The notes beneath the pieces are model-generated. The model ran no database searches and was not told where the DNA came from. It saw nothing but the letters and a program-made list of their open reading frames with translations. From assembly GCA_037444825.1 (NCBI GenBank), contig JBBILR010000004.1, forward strand, positions 62,001-126,000: DNA of 64,000 bases, given 5' to 3'. The translations under genes were made by a program, and so were the position numbers. Of the stretch, positions 26,927 to 34,924 are shown one piece after another (the first letter of the stretch is position 1; each line of letters opens with the position of its first letter). This DNA comes from JBFLVU01 sp037444825 (GTDB lineage: Bacteria > Acidobacteriota > UBA4820 > DSQY01).

Positions 26927-27190
26927 TCATGGCAGAGAGGAGAGGATCCTGTCGAGTTCCCCGCTCCGGTCCAGGGCCTGCAGGTCGTCGGCCCCTCCGA
27001 GGTGGCGGTCGCCGACGAAGACCTGGGGGACGGTCTGGCGGCCCGACCGCCGCTCGCACTCCTCCCACCGGTGGGGCTCGCGGTCGAGGTTGACCTCCTC
27101 GAAGGCCACGCCTTTCTTCGTCAGGAGGTTCTTGGCGGCGGTGCAGTAAGGGCAGAAGGTCATGGTGTAGATGACGACGGGCGTCTTCAC
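26927..27190 (-). CDS. glutaredoxin
   Basis: An 87-residue dithiol glutaredoxin with the active site TFCPYCTAAK (Cys13, Cys16), the cis-proline block QTVPQVFVG and GGADDLQAL. It reduces disulfides and may act with glutathione or another thiol. GTG 27190 with AGGAG 8 bp upstream gives this size; the open frame upstream lacks protein character. Confidence 0.93.
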   Translation of the reverse strand: MKTPVVIYTMTFCPYCTAAKNLLTKKGVAFEEVNLDREPHRWEECERRSGRQTVPQVFVGDRHLGGADDLQALDRSGELDRILSSLP

Positions 27191-27227
27191 GGCAACGCTC
27201 CTTTTCGATCCCTTTCGGCACGTTTCC

Positions 27228-27548
27228 TCAACGCCGGATCCCCTCCCCTTCATCCCCCGGAGGGCGGAGGACCACGAAGCTGGCCCCCCACCCCCCCTCC
27301 GAGGAGCCGGCGGGGGAGACGGCGGCCACGCCGGGCAGGCGCTCCAGCAGGGCGAGGACCGTCCGGCGGAGGGCCCCCGTCCCCTTGCCGTGGATGATCT
27401 TGACGTCGAGGATGCCGAGGCGGCGGCACTCGGCGAGGTACGCCTCCACCACGTCGGGGACCTCCCGCGGCGGGATAGGGTGGAGGTCCAGCACGCCGTC
27501 CACGGGGAGGGGCACCGGCTCCGGAAAGGGGGCCTCGTCTTCGGTCAC
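27228..27548 (-). CDS. Smr-domain protein
   Basis: A 106-residue stand-alone Smr domain: LDLHPIPPREVPDVVEAYL followed by DVKIIHGKGTGALRRTV. Smr domains are nucleic-acid nicking or binding modules, first seen at the C-terminus of MutS2; single-domain forms are often of unknown role. The GTG overlaps the methyltransferase stop as GTGA. There is no MutS2 gene in the window. Confidence 0.88.
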   Translation of the reverse strand: MTEDEAPFPEPVPLPVDGVLDLHPIPPREVPDVVEAYLAECRRLGILDVKIIHGKGTGALRRTVLALLERLPGVAAVSPAGSSEGGWGASFVVLRPPGDEGEGIRR

Positions 27549-28108
27549 GGCTTCTCTCCGACGATCCAGGCGGAAAAGCGCCCCCCCTCCTCCACCCGGG
27601 CTCGGAAGCCCGCCTCCTCGAGAAGGGCGGCCCAGACCTCCGGCGGCCTCATGCGGCTCGTCATGCCGAGAAGGCGCTCCAGACGCCCCACGGCCCGCAC
27701 CGGGGCCCTCCGGTGGTCCGGCTCCTCCACCACCAGGCGCCCCCCCGGGGAGAGGACCCGGTGGAGCTCCCGGAGGGCACCCTCGGCGTCCGCGAAGTGG
27801 TGGAAGGCGTCCACCACCAGCGCCCGCTCGAAGGAGGCCCCCAGGAAGGGGAGATGGAAGGAGGAGGCGGCCACGGCCTTCAGGCCCGGCTTCCGGGCGG
27901 CCCTGCGCACCATGGGGCGGGAGAGGTCGGCCACCACCGCGCCCCCCGTCAGGGGCGCGAGGCTCCGAGAGACGCGTCCCGTCCCCCCGCCGGCGTCCAG
28001 AAGGAGGCCGGGGCAGGGGAGGTGGAGGACGCGGGCCAGCGCCGCGGGGTCCCGGTGGCCTCCCGCCGCGTCGAAGAAGGGGGCGAGGAGGTCGAAGTGA
28101 AGGTTCAT
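27545..28108 (-). CDS. class I SAM-dependent methyltransferase
   Basis: A 187-residue methyltransferase with the SAM motif I LLLDAGGGTGRVSR (about 35-48), motif II VVADLSRPMVRRA and the motif IV-V segment VVDAFHHFADAEGALRE. These resemble small-molecule or quinone-type methyltransferases (Methyltransf_11), but the substrate cannot be read from sequence. Its ATG overlaps the stop of the membrane-protein gene upstream, and its own stop overlaps the Smr gene. Confidence 0.88.
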   Translation of the reverse strand: MNLHFDLLAPFFDAAGGHRDPAALARVLHLPCPGLLLDAGGGTGRVSRSLAPLTGGAVVADLSRPMVRRAARKPGLKAVAASSFHLPFLGASFERALVVDAFHHFADAEGALRELHRVLSPGGRLVVEEPDHRRAPVRAVGRLERLLGMTSRMRPPEVWAALLEEAGFRARVEEGGRFSAWIVGEKP

Positions 28109-28776
28109 GGGGGGGACCCGGCGGACGCGCCGAGGCGCTCCGCCCCCGCCGCCACCAGAAGGAAGGCCGGGAGCTGGAGGAGGTGGAAGACTCCGTTGTG
28201 GTCGAAGGGCAGGCCGGCCCGCAGGACGAAGGGCCCCGAAGCCTGCACGGCGCCGGCCGCCAGGAGGAGCCCGAGGCCCGAAAAGCAGAGCCCGGCGCCG
28301 GCCCGCCCCTTTCGGGCGAGGCCGAGAAGGAGGGCCAGGGACAGCCCCAGCCCCGCCGCCTCGTACGCCACGAAGAGGGAAAAGGAAGAGGACCAGAAGG
28401 CCGTGAGGATCCAGAAAAAGGCGGCCCCTCCCGCCAGGGCCGCAAAGAACACGCGGGCCGCCCCCCCGCCCAGGGCCTCCCGGCCGGCGGCGGCGGCGGT
28501 GAGGGCCACGGCGGCCGCCAGGAGGGCGTAGATCCCCCTCCAGAGCCCGTGAAAGACCGGCGGAGGCAGGATGAGCCCGTGGGCCGCCGCACCGAGCAGG
28601 GCGGCCGCGGCGGCGGCGCCCAGGGCCGAGGCCCAGAGCCCCGATCGTTTCGCTCCGGCCTGGAGGAGGCGAAGGGCCGCCCCCCCGGCGGCGGCGGCCA
28701 CCAGAAGGTCGGTGAGGGCGGTGGTCCGCTCGGTGAGGAGGGGGTGCAGGGCCGGAGAGAGCGCCCCGGCCGTCAC
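28105..28776 (-). CDS. integral membrane protein of unknown function
   Basis: A 223-residue, extremely Ala/Leu-rich protein with about six hydrophobic segments, including LTDLLVAAAAGGAALRLL near the N-terminus and GLGLSLALLLGLARKGRAG. Near the C-terminus LPFDHNGVFHLLQLPAFLL carries two His and a Asp-His-Asn group that may bind something. Similar uncharacterised membrane proteins are common in bacteria. GTGA overlap with the preceding membrane-protein gene. Confidence 0.8.
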   Translation of the reverse strand: MTAGALSPALHPLLTERTTALTDLLVAAAAGGAALRLLQAGAKRSGLWASALGAAAAAALLGAAAHGLILPPPVFHGLWRGIYALLAAAVALTAAAAGREALGGGAARVFFAALAGGAAFFWILTAFWSSSFSLFVAYEAAGLGLSLALLLGLARKGRAGAGLCFSGLGLLLAAGAVQASGPFVLRAGLPFDHNGVFHLLQLPAFLLVAAGAERLGASAGSPP

Positions 28777-29375
28777 TTCCTTCCCCCAAGGCCGAGGATG
28801 AGGGCGGCCGTGGCCGAGCCGAGGAGGTTGAAGACCAGGTCCCAGCCGGTGTTTTCGTACCCCCCGACGTTGGTGTCGGGGAGGAGCCGCGTGGCGGCGA
28901 ACTCCACCACTTCGTTGAGGGCTCCGAAGCCCATGCCCGCCGCGGCGCAGAGCACCAGGGGGCCAGGGGTGGGGCGGGGGACGCCTCCGCCGGTTCGGAC
29001 GGCCGCCGCGTACCCCTGCCAGCAGACCCACGTGGTGACCCCGAAGCCGAAGGCGTGGACCACCATGTCGTACTTGAGAAGGTCGGGCACGATCCACCAG
29101 GAGTAGAAGACCGCGTGGGCCCCTTCGTAGGGCCACCCCGGCGGCAGGGGGACCAGCCCCCCCACCATGTGGAGCAGGCCCCAGAGGCTGAGGCACGCGA
29201 GGGAGGCCGTGGTGAGGCCGATCCGCAGGTGCAGGGCCCCCACGAGGACCACGAAGACCCCCATCACCCCCAGATAGATCAGGAACTCCCCGTTGCCCGA
29301 GCGGAGGACCAAAGCCGCCGCGGCGGCCATGTACAGGAGGGTGAAGGCCAGGACCCCGAGGTCGCGTCGTGGCAT
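28773..29375 (-). CDS. DUF2238/YjdF-like membrane protein
   Basis: A 200-residue protein with about six transmembrane helices. Conserved polar motifs in the membrane region, WGLLHMVGG, DLLKYDMVVHAFGFGVTTWV and GALNEVVEFAATRLLPDTNVGGYENTGWD, match the DUF2238 (YjdF) family, whose function is unknown. The ATG is 4 bp past the MFS gene's stop, so they are likely translated together. Confidence 0.85.
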   Translation of the reverse strand: MPRRDLGVLAFTLLYMAAAAALVLRSGNGEFLIYLGVMGVFVVLVGALHLRIGLTTASLACLSLWGLLHMVGGLVPLPPGWPYEGAHAVFYSWWIVPDLLKYDMVVHAFGFGVTTWVCWQGYAAAVRTGGGVPRPTPGPLVLCAAAGMGFGALNEVVEFAATRLLPDTNVGGYENTGWDLVFNLLGSATAALILGLGGRK

Positions 29376-29379
29376 CCCG

Positions 29380-30687
29380 TTACCCCCCCGTCTCGGGCCG
29401 GCCCGCCCGGATGGTCTCCAGGCCGTGGGCGCGGGGGCCCTTCTCCACCTGCCAGAGGAGCCAGGCGAAGAGGAGGGCCACGAAGCCGAGGCCGGAGAAG
29501 ATCCACATCCCCGGGACGTACCCCGCCGGGTTCTGGGGCCCGGCGTGGCCCAGGTCGTTGGCGTACCCCACCAGGGTGTTGAGGCCCGCCACGCCCACCT
29601 GCTGGACCAGCGTCATGAGGGCGTAGGCCGTTCCCAGCCGGTTCTGCTCCACGATGTACGCCACGCTGGGCCACATGATGGCCGGAACCAGGGAGAAGGC
29701 CACCCCCATCAGGGCGATGGGGACCCACAGGGGGAGGGCGTGGTAGGCCATGATGGCGTACACCGGCATGAGCAGAAAGGCCCCCAGGAACATCATGGAG
29801 GCCCGCCGCCCGATGCGGTCCACCAGGAGGCCGAAGAGGGGGGTGGCCACCATGGCCGCCACGGGCAGGCTGCTGTTGAGCTGGCCCGCCGCCTCGCGGC
29901 TGAGCCCGTAGCTCTCGATGAAGAACTTGATGGAGAAGGTCCGGAAGGGGAAGATGGCCGAGTAGAAGGTTACGCAGAGGGCCACGCAGTACCAGAACGA
30001 GGCGTCGAAGCGAAAGAGGTCCTTGAGGACCAGCTTGTCGGGCTCCCCCGCCTCCCCCAGGGAGAAGCGCCGCAGGGCGGCGGCCTCCAGGGCCCAGTAG
30101 GCCAGCGCCGCCGCGGTGCACAGGAGGCCCAGCCCCGCCGCCAGCACCAGGGGCCCCCGCCACCCCGTGTAGGACCACTTGGCCCAGGTGGGGGACCAGT
30201 CCACCGCCACCTGCCCCAGCCGGGCGATGGTCAGGTTGATCCCAAAGGCGAAGGAGAGCTCCTTCCCCTTGAACCACTTGGCCAGGGCCGCCGTGATGGC
30301 CACGATGAGCGGCTCCGCCCCCACCCCCAACAGGAAGCGGGAGGCGATCATCACCCACGGCTCCCGGGTGAGGACCATGGTGACCCCGGAGACGGTGCAG
30401 AGGGCGCCGAAGAGGACGGTGGTCCGCGTGGTCCCCAGCCGGTCGATGAGGACCCCTCCCACGAGGAGCACCAGCACCGCGGCGATGCTGTAGCTGGTGT
30501 TGAGCTGGCCGATGACGGTGTCGCTAAAGCCCAGCTCGGCCTTCATCAGGTCGGTGATGGGGTTGATGGAGTCGTAGAGGTAGTAGTTGCCGAACATGGC
30601 GAGGCTGATGACCACCAGCACCGCCCACCGCAGGAGGGACGGCGGTTCGGGCCGCCCCGCCCCCACGCTCTTCTTCTCGCCGGCCAT
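29380..30687 (-). CDS. MFS transporter
   Basis: A 435-residue major facilitator with about twelve hydrophobic segments. Helix 1 holds MFGNYYLYDSINPITDLM, then the loop 2-3 motif GGVLIDRLGTTRTT (a variant of the MFS A motif) and its repeat GLLVDRIGRRASM between helices 8 and 9. Substrate cannot be predicted; oxalate/formate or nitrate-type relatives come to mind only loosely. GGGGGAGGACCC precedes the ATG. It is the first gene of the long minus-strand convoy, and TATACT (30731-30726) upstream may be its -10 box. Confidence 0.92.
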   Translation of the reverse strand: MAGEKKSVGAGRPEPPSLLRWAVLVVISLAMFGNYYLYDSINPITDLMKAELGFSDTVIGQLNTSYSIAAVLVLLVGGVLIDRLGTTRTTVLFGALCTVSGVTMVLTREPWVMIASRFLLGVGAEPLIVAITAALAKWFKGKELSFAFGINLTIARLGQVAVDWSPTWAKWSYTGWRGPLVLAAGLGLLCTAAALAYWALEAAALRRFSLGEAGEPDKLVLKDLFRFDASFWYCVALCVTFYSAIFPFRTFSIKFFIESYGLSREAAGQLNSSLPVAAMVATPLFGLLVDRIGRRASMMFLGAFLLMPVYAIMAYHALPLWVPIALMGVAFSLVPAIMWPSVAYIVEQNRLGTAYALMTLVQQVGVAGLNTLVGYANDLGHAGPQNPAGYVPGMWIFSGLGFVALLFAWLLWQVEKGPRAHGLETIRAGRPETGG

Positions 30688-30798
30688 GGGTCCTCCCCCG
30701 AAACAAGGCTGCCGCAAGGTGCGCCAGTATAGCCGCCCCCCCGTTCCGCCGCCAGCGCGCCGGCGGCGGCACGGGGGAAGGCCCCGTCGGCTCCGGCC

Positions 30799-30827
30799 TT
30801 GAAAGGGGAGGCGCCTTCGCCTATCCT
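30799..30827 (+). promoter_or_regulatory. sigma70-type promoter of thpR-plsY-gpsA
   Basis: TTGAAA (30799-30804) and TATCCT (30822-30827) are 17 bp apart. The thpR ATG lies 20 bp past the -10 box with GGAGGGCGGG between. Confidence 0.65.
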
Positions 30828-30847
30828 GCCCACCACCGGAGGGCGGG

Positions 30848-31414
30848 ATGCGGGCCTTTCTGGCGGTGGAGATTCCAGAGGACGTCCGGCAGGCCCTGAG
30901 CGAGGTCATTCGACATCTGCGCGGGGAGGCCCTGGGGGTCAAGTGGGTCCGGCCGGAGCAGATCCACCTCACCCTGGAGTTTTTCGCCGGTCTGCCCCCG
31001 GAGGGTCTTCCTTCCCTGGAAGCGGCCGTCTCGGAGGCGGCGGCGGCCTTCGCCCCGGCCCCGCTCCGGGTCCGGGGGGTGGGCGCCTTCCGGTCGGGGG
31101 CGAAGATCCGGGTCCTCTGGGCGGGGATCGAGGATCCGGAAGGCCGGCTTGCGGCCTTCGCCGGCGGCCTAAGGGAGGCCCTGCGGGCCCGGGGAATCCA
31201 GGGGGACGACAAGCCCTTCCGCCCCCACCTGACGCTGGGGCGCCTGAGGGAGCCTTCCCGGAACCCGGCCCTGGAGCGGGCCCTCTCGGCCCTGGGGGCC
31301 TTCGAGGCCGGGCCCTTCGTTCCTCCCCGCCTCGCGCTCTTCGAGAGCACCCTCACCCCGGAGGGCCCCATCCACCGGGCCCTCCGGCAATGGCCTTTGG
31401 GAGGAGCGGCATGA
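30848..31414 (+). CDS. thpR: RNA 2',3'-cyclic phosphodiesterase
   Basis: A 188-residue 2H-phosphoesterase. The two catalytic HxTx motifs are HLTL at His40 and at His127 (FRPHLTLGR), with the usual spacing. The family opens 2',3'-cyclic phosphates on RNA ends and has been described as 2'-5' RNA ligase; the physiological role is unclear. The stop overlaps the ATG of plsY. Confidence 0.93.
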   Translation: MRAFLAVEIPEDVRQALSEVIRHLRGEALGVKWVRPEQIHLTLEFFAGLPPEGLPSLEAAVSEAAAAFAPAPLRVRGVGAFRSGAKIRVLWAGIEDPEGRLAAFAGGLREALRARGIQGDDKPFRPHLTLGRLREPSRNPALERALSALGAFEAGPFVPPRLALFESTLTPEGPIHRALRQWPLGGAA

Positions 31415-32043
31415 CGGGCGCGGACGCGGGAATCCTGGCGGCGGCGTACTTCCTGGGGGCCGTCCCCTTCGGCTGGCTTCTCACCCGGGCCGCGGGGGGA
31501 GGCGACATCCGGACCCTGGGCTCGGGGAACATCGGGGCCACCAACGTCCTGAGGACCCAGGGAAAGGCGCTGGCCCTGCTCACCCTCCTCCTGGACTTCG
31601 GGAAGGCGGCCCTCTCGGTCTACGTCGGCCGGCGCTTCGGCTCCGCCCCCTTCGTGGGCGCCGCCGCCGGAGCCGCGGCGGTGGTGGGCCACTGCTTCCC
31701 GGTCTACCTCCGGTTCAAGGGCGGCAAGGGGATCGCGTCGGGGCTGGGGACCTTCCTGCTGGTGGCCCCGGCGGCCACCCTGGCGGCCTTCGCGGTCTTC
31801 CTCGCGGAAATTCTCACGTTGCGGTACGTCTCCCTGGGGTCGGTGCTGGCGTCCCTGGCCTTCTCCGCATTCCTCCTCCTCTCCCACTTGGCCTGGGGCT
31901 GGTACGACCTGCCCACGGCCCTCCTCGGGGCCGCCACCGGCCTTCTCCTCGTCAGCCGCCACCGGGCCAACCTCCAACGCCTGAGGCGGGGCACCGAACC
32001 CCGCCTCTGGGGGAACCCGCCCAAGGAAGGAGGCCGGCCGTGA
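31411..32043 (+). CDS. plsY: glycerol-3-phosphate acyltransferase PlsY
   Basis: A 210-residue inner-membrane enzyme that transfers an acyl group from acyl-phosphate to glycerol-3-phosphate, the first step of phospholipid synthesis in most bacteria. Conserved loops are present: GSGNIGATNVLRT, VGHCFPVYLRFKGGKGIAS and the C-terminal RHRANLQRL. About five membrane helices. The ATG at 31411 (GGGAGGAGCGGC upstream) overlaps thpR; the GTG of gpsA overlaps its stop. Confidence 0.96.
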   Translation: MTGADAGILAAAYFLGAVPFGWLLTRAAGGGDIRTLGSGNIGATNVLRTQGKALALLTLLLDFGKAALSVYVGRRFGSAPFVGAAAGAAAVVGHCFPVYLRFKGGKGIASGLGTFLLVAPAATLAAFAVFLAEILTLRYVSLGSVLASLAFSAFLLLSHLAWGWYDLPTALLGAATGLLLVSRHRANLQRLRRGTEPRLWGNPPKEGGRP

Positions 32044-33047
32044 AGGCCGACGCGGTGGTGTGGGGGGCCGGGGCCTGGGGGACGGCCCTGGCCCGGCACC
32101 TGGCCGGCGGCGGGGCGCGGGTGGCCCTGTGGGTCTACGAGCGGGAGCAGTACGAGGCCATGGCGATCAGCCGCGAGAACGCGGACTTCCTCCCCGGGTT
32201 CCCCCTCCCCCCGGAGGTGGACCTCTTCCACGACCCCGCCTCGCCGCCGGAGGGGGCCGCCCTCTGGCTCTCCGTGGCCCCGGCCCAGGCCACGCGCGCC
32301 CTGTGGAGGACCATCGGCCCCCTCTGCCCCGAGGGGACGCTGGTGGTCTCCGCCTCCAAGGGGGTGGAGGAGGGGTCCCTCCGGCCGGTGAGCGCCCTCA
32401 TCGAGGAGTTTCTTCCCCCCTCCTGCCGCCCGGTGGTGGTCCTGTCGGGCCCCTCCTTCGCGGTGGGGCTGGCCCAGGGGGACCCCACGGCGGTGGTCCT
32501 GGCCTGCCCCGACCTGAAGCGGGCGGAGGCGGTCCAGCGGATCCTCTCCCGCCCGCCCCTTCGGGCCTACAGCAGCTCCGACCGGACCGGCGTGGAGCTG
32601 GGGGGCGCCGTCAAGAACGTCATCGCCCTGGCCTGCGGCATGGCGGCGGGGCTGGGGATGGGCCCCAACACCGTGGCGGCCCTCATCACCCGGGGCCTTC
32701 GGGAGATCGTCCGGCTGGGCGCGGCCATGGGGGCCGACCCCCACACCTTTTCGGGGCTCTCGGGGGTGGGGGACCTGGTGCTCACCTGCACGGGGGGGGA
32801 GAGCCGGAACCGGACGGTGGGGCTTCGACTGGGGCGGGGGGAGCCGGTGGAGGCGATCCTGGGCTCCATGAAGTCCGTGGCCGAGGGGGTCCCCTCCACC
32901 CGATCGGTGGCCGAGCTGGCCCGCCGGCACGGCGTGGAGATGCCCATCACCTTCGTGGTGGAGCGGATCCTGAAGGGAGAGCTGACCCCCGCCCAGGGGG
33001 TGCGGGAACTCCTCTCCCGGGACCTCAAGCGGGAAATGGCCGACTGA
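32040..33047 (+). CDS. gpsA: glycerol-3-phosphate dehydrogenase [NAD(P)+]
   Basis: A 335-residue enzyme that makes sn-glycerol-3-phosphate from DHAP, directly supplying PlsY next door. It has the nucleotide-binding VVWGAGAWGTALA, SKGVEEGSL, SGPSFAVGL, the catalytic Lys in GGAVKNVIALACG, and GVGDLVLTCTGGESRN. GTG start coupled to plsY (GTGA). It ends only 3 bp from the convergent rsgA stop. Confidence 0.96.
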   Translation: MKADAVVWGAGAWGTALARHLAGGGARVALWVYEREQYEAMAISRENADFLPGFPLPPEVDLFHDPASPPEGAALWLSVAPAQATRALWRTIGPLCPEGTLVVSASKGVEEGSLRPVSALIEEFLPPSCRPVVVLSGPSFAVGLAQGDPTAVVLACPDLKRAEAVQRILSRPPLRAYSSSDRTGVELGGAVKNVIALACGMAAGLGMGPNTVAALITRGLREIVRLGAAMGADPHTFSGLSGVGDLVLTCTGGESRNRTVGLRLGRGEPVEAILGSMKSVAEGVPSTRSVAELARRHGVEMPITFVVERILKGELTPAQGVRELLSRDLKREMAD

Positions 33048-33050
33048 GCG

Positions 33051-33968
33051 TCAGGAGCGGCCCTTTTCCTCCACCTCTTGGAGGAGGGTCAGGTAGCTCT
33101 CGTAGCGGGGCAGGGCGATGCGGCCCGCCTCCACGGCCTCCCGCACGGCGCACCGGGGCTCCTCCCGGTGGCGGCAGTCCGGGAAGCGGCAGGCGGCGCC
33201 GGCCTCGTGGATCTCCCGGAAGGCCCCCTCCAGAACCCGGAAGTCCACCCCCGAAAGGCCGAACTCCCGGATCCCTGCCGTGTCCACGAGGAAGGTCCCG
33301 TCGGCGAGCCGGTGGGCGTAGGCGCCGGTGGTGGTGTGGCGGCCCTTGCCGCGGGAGGGGTCCACCTCCCCCACGGGACGCCTCAGGCCGGGGGCGGCCC
33401 GGTTCACCAGCGTGGTCTTGCCCACGCCGGAGTGTCCCAGCAGGAGGACCCACCTCCCGGCCACCGCCACGAGGAAGTCGGCCACCCCCTCGCCGGTGCG
33501 GGCCGCCATGGGGAAGACCGGATAACCCAGGGCCCGGTACGGGGCCAGGGCCTCCTCCACCTCCCGAGGGTCCAAAAGGTCCATCTTGTTGACCACCACC
33601 GCCGCCGGGATGGAGTTCCCCTCCGCCTCCACCAGCGTCCGGTCGAGAAAGGCGGTGTTGAGGGCCGGGTTGGGCCCCAGAACCACGCACAACAGGTCCA
33701 GGTTGGCGGCGATGACGTGCTCGGCCCCGGAGAAGGTCAGGCGACGGCTCACGGCGTTGCGGCGGGGCTCCACCCCCTCGATGAGGGCCGACCCGTCCCC
33801 CTCCCGCCGGATCCGGACGAGGTCCCCCACGGCCACGCGGTTCCGGCTCCGCCCCCCCGGCCGGGGGAGGGCCAGCCGCCCCCCGGGGAAGGCCTTCAGA
33901 AGCTCCCGCCCGTCCCACACCCAGTGGAACTTCCCGTGGGTCTCCACCACCCGGCCGACGTCTTGCAC
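33051..33968 (-). CDS. rsgA: ribosome small-subunit GTPase RsgA
   Basis: A 305-residue circularly permuted GTPase that helps late 30S maturation. It has an OB-fold N-terminus, then G4 (VVNKMD), G1 P-loop (LGHSGVGKTTLVN) and G3 (DTAGIREFG), and a C-terminal zinc motif CRFPDCRHREEPRCAV. I chose GTG 33968, preceded by GGGAGG, giving MQDVGRVVETHG as N-terminus. Its start codon lies inside the -35 box of the divergent promoter on the other strand, so the two transcripts compete for space. Confidence 0.94.
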   Translation of the reverse strand: MQDVGRVVETHGKFHWVWDGRELLKAFPGGRLALPRPGGRSRNRVAVGDLVRIRREGDGSALIEGVEPRRNAVSRRLTFSGAEHVIAANLDLLCVVLGPNPALNTAFLDRTLVEAEGNSIPAAVVVNKMDLLDPREVEEALAPYRALGYPVFPMAARTGEGVADFLVAVAGRWVLLLGHSGVGKTTLVNRAAPGLRRPVGEVDPSRGKGRHTTTGAYAHRLADGTFLVDTAGIREFGLSGVDFRVLEGAFREIHEAGAACRFPDCRHREEPRCAVREAVEAGRIALPRYESYLTLLQEVEEKGRS

Positions 33969-33992
33969 CGCCCGCGCCTCCCACCGTATAAT
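33963..33992 (+). promoter_or_regulatory. sigma70-type promoter of the Nfn-like operon
   Basis: TTGCAC (33963-33968) and a perfect TATAAT (33987-33992) lie 18 bp apart. It overlaps the rsgA start codon on the other strand. The first gene begins 67 bp after the -10 box. Confidence 0.7.
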
Positions 33993-34059
33993 CGCACACC
34001 CGGAACGGGGGGATAGTGTCTTCGGTTTCGGCGCGTCCTTCGCGGAGAAAGGGAAGGCC

Positions 34060-34914
34060 ATGTACCCAATCACGTACAAGAAGGTCCTCGCCACGGGCGT
34101 GGTGGAGATGCGCATCCTGGCCCCGCGCGTCGCCAAGGCCCACAAGCCCGGCCAGTTCCTCATGGTGATGAACGACGAGAACTCCGAGCGCATCCCCCTC
34201 ACCATCGCCGACTCCGACCCCGCCACGGGGGAGGTGACCATCGTCTTTCTGGAGGTGGGGCGCTCCACCATCGACCTGGGCCAGAACTACCAGGAGGGGG
34301 ACGCCCTCTTCGCCGTTCTGGGGCCGCTGGGCACCCCCACCCACATCGAGCGGTTCGGGGAGGTGGTGGTCATCGGCGGCGGCCTCGGCGTGGCCCCCAT
34401 CTACCCCATCTGCAAGGGGATGCGGGCCGCCGGGAACCGGGTGACCACCATCATCGGGTACCGGAGAAAGGACCTCATGTTCTGGCAGGACCGGCTGGCC
34501 TCCGTCTCCGACGAGCTCGTCGTCACCACCGACGACGGCTCCTACGGCATGAAGGGCTTCGTCACCACCGCCCTCGAAAAGCTCCGCGGCGAGGGGCGAC
34601 AGATGGACCGCATCGTGGCCATCGGGCCGCCCGTCATGATGCGGGTGGTGTCGGACCTCACCCGCCCCTGGGGCGTGCCCACCGTCGTCTCCCTCAACAC
34701 CATCATGATCGACGGGACGGGGATGTGCGGGGGGTGCCGCGTCTCGGTGGGGGACGAGACCAAGTTCGTCTGCGTGGACGGCCCCGACTTCGACGGCCAC
34801 AAGGTGGACTGGGACCAGATGTTCGCGCGGATGAAGGTGTACGTGGAGGAGGAGCACAAAGCCATCGCCGCGAGCCCCTCCTGCAAGCTCTACTTCGAGA
34901 CCCTGAAGCGCTGA
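34060..34914 (+). CDS. nfnA: NfnA-like ferredoxin-NADP reductase subunit (sulfide dehydrogenase subunit B family)
   Basis: A 284-residue flavoprotein of the dihydroorotate-dehydrogenase electron-transfer type: an FAD-binding domain (KPGQFLMVM, ERIPLTIADSD) and an NAD-binding domain (VVVIGGGLGVAPIYPICKGM), ending in a 2Fe-2S cysteine set DGTGMCGGCRVSVGDETKFVC. With the next gene it forms an NfnAB/SudAB-type pair, known for electron-bifurcating exchange between NADH, NADPH and ferredoxin. GGGAAGGCC precedes the ATG. Sulfide dehydrogenase activity is the other possibility. Confidence 0.9.
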   Translation: MYPITYKKVLATGVVEMRILAPRVAKAHKPGQFLMVMNDENSERIPLTIADSDPATGEVTIVFLEVGRSTIDLGQNYQEGDALFAVLGPLGTPTHIERFGEVVVIGGGLGVAPIYPICKGMRAAGNRVTTIIGYRRKDLMFWQDRLASVSDELVVTTDDGSYGMKGFVTTALEKLRGEGRQMDRIVAIGPPVMMRVVSDLTRPWGVPTVVSLNTIMIDGTGMCGGCRVSVGDETKFVCVDGPDFDGHKVDWDQMFARMKVYVEEEHKAIAASPSCKLYFETLKR

Positions 34915-34924
34915 GGGGGGAGCC

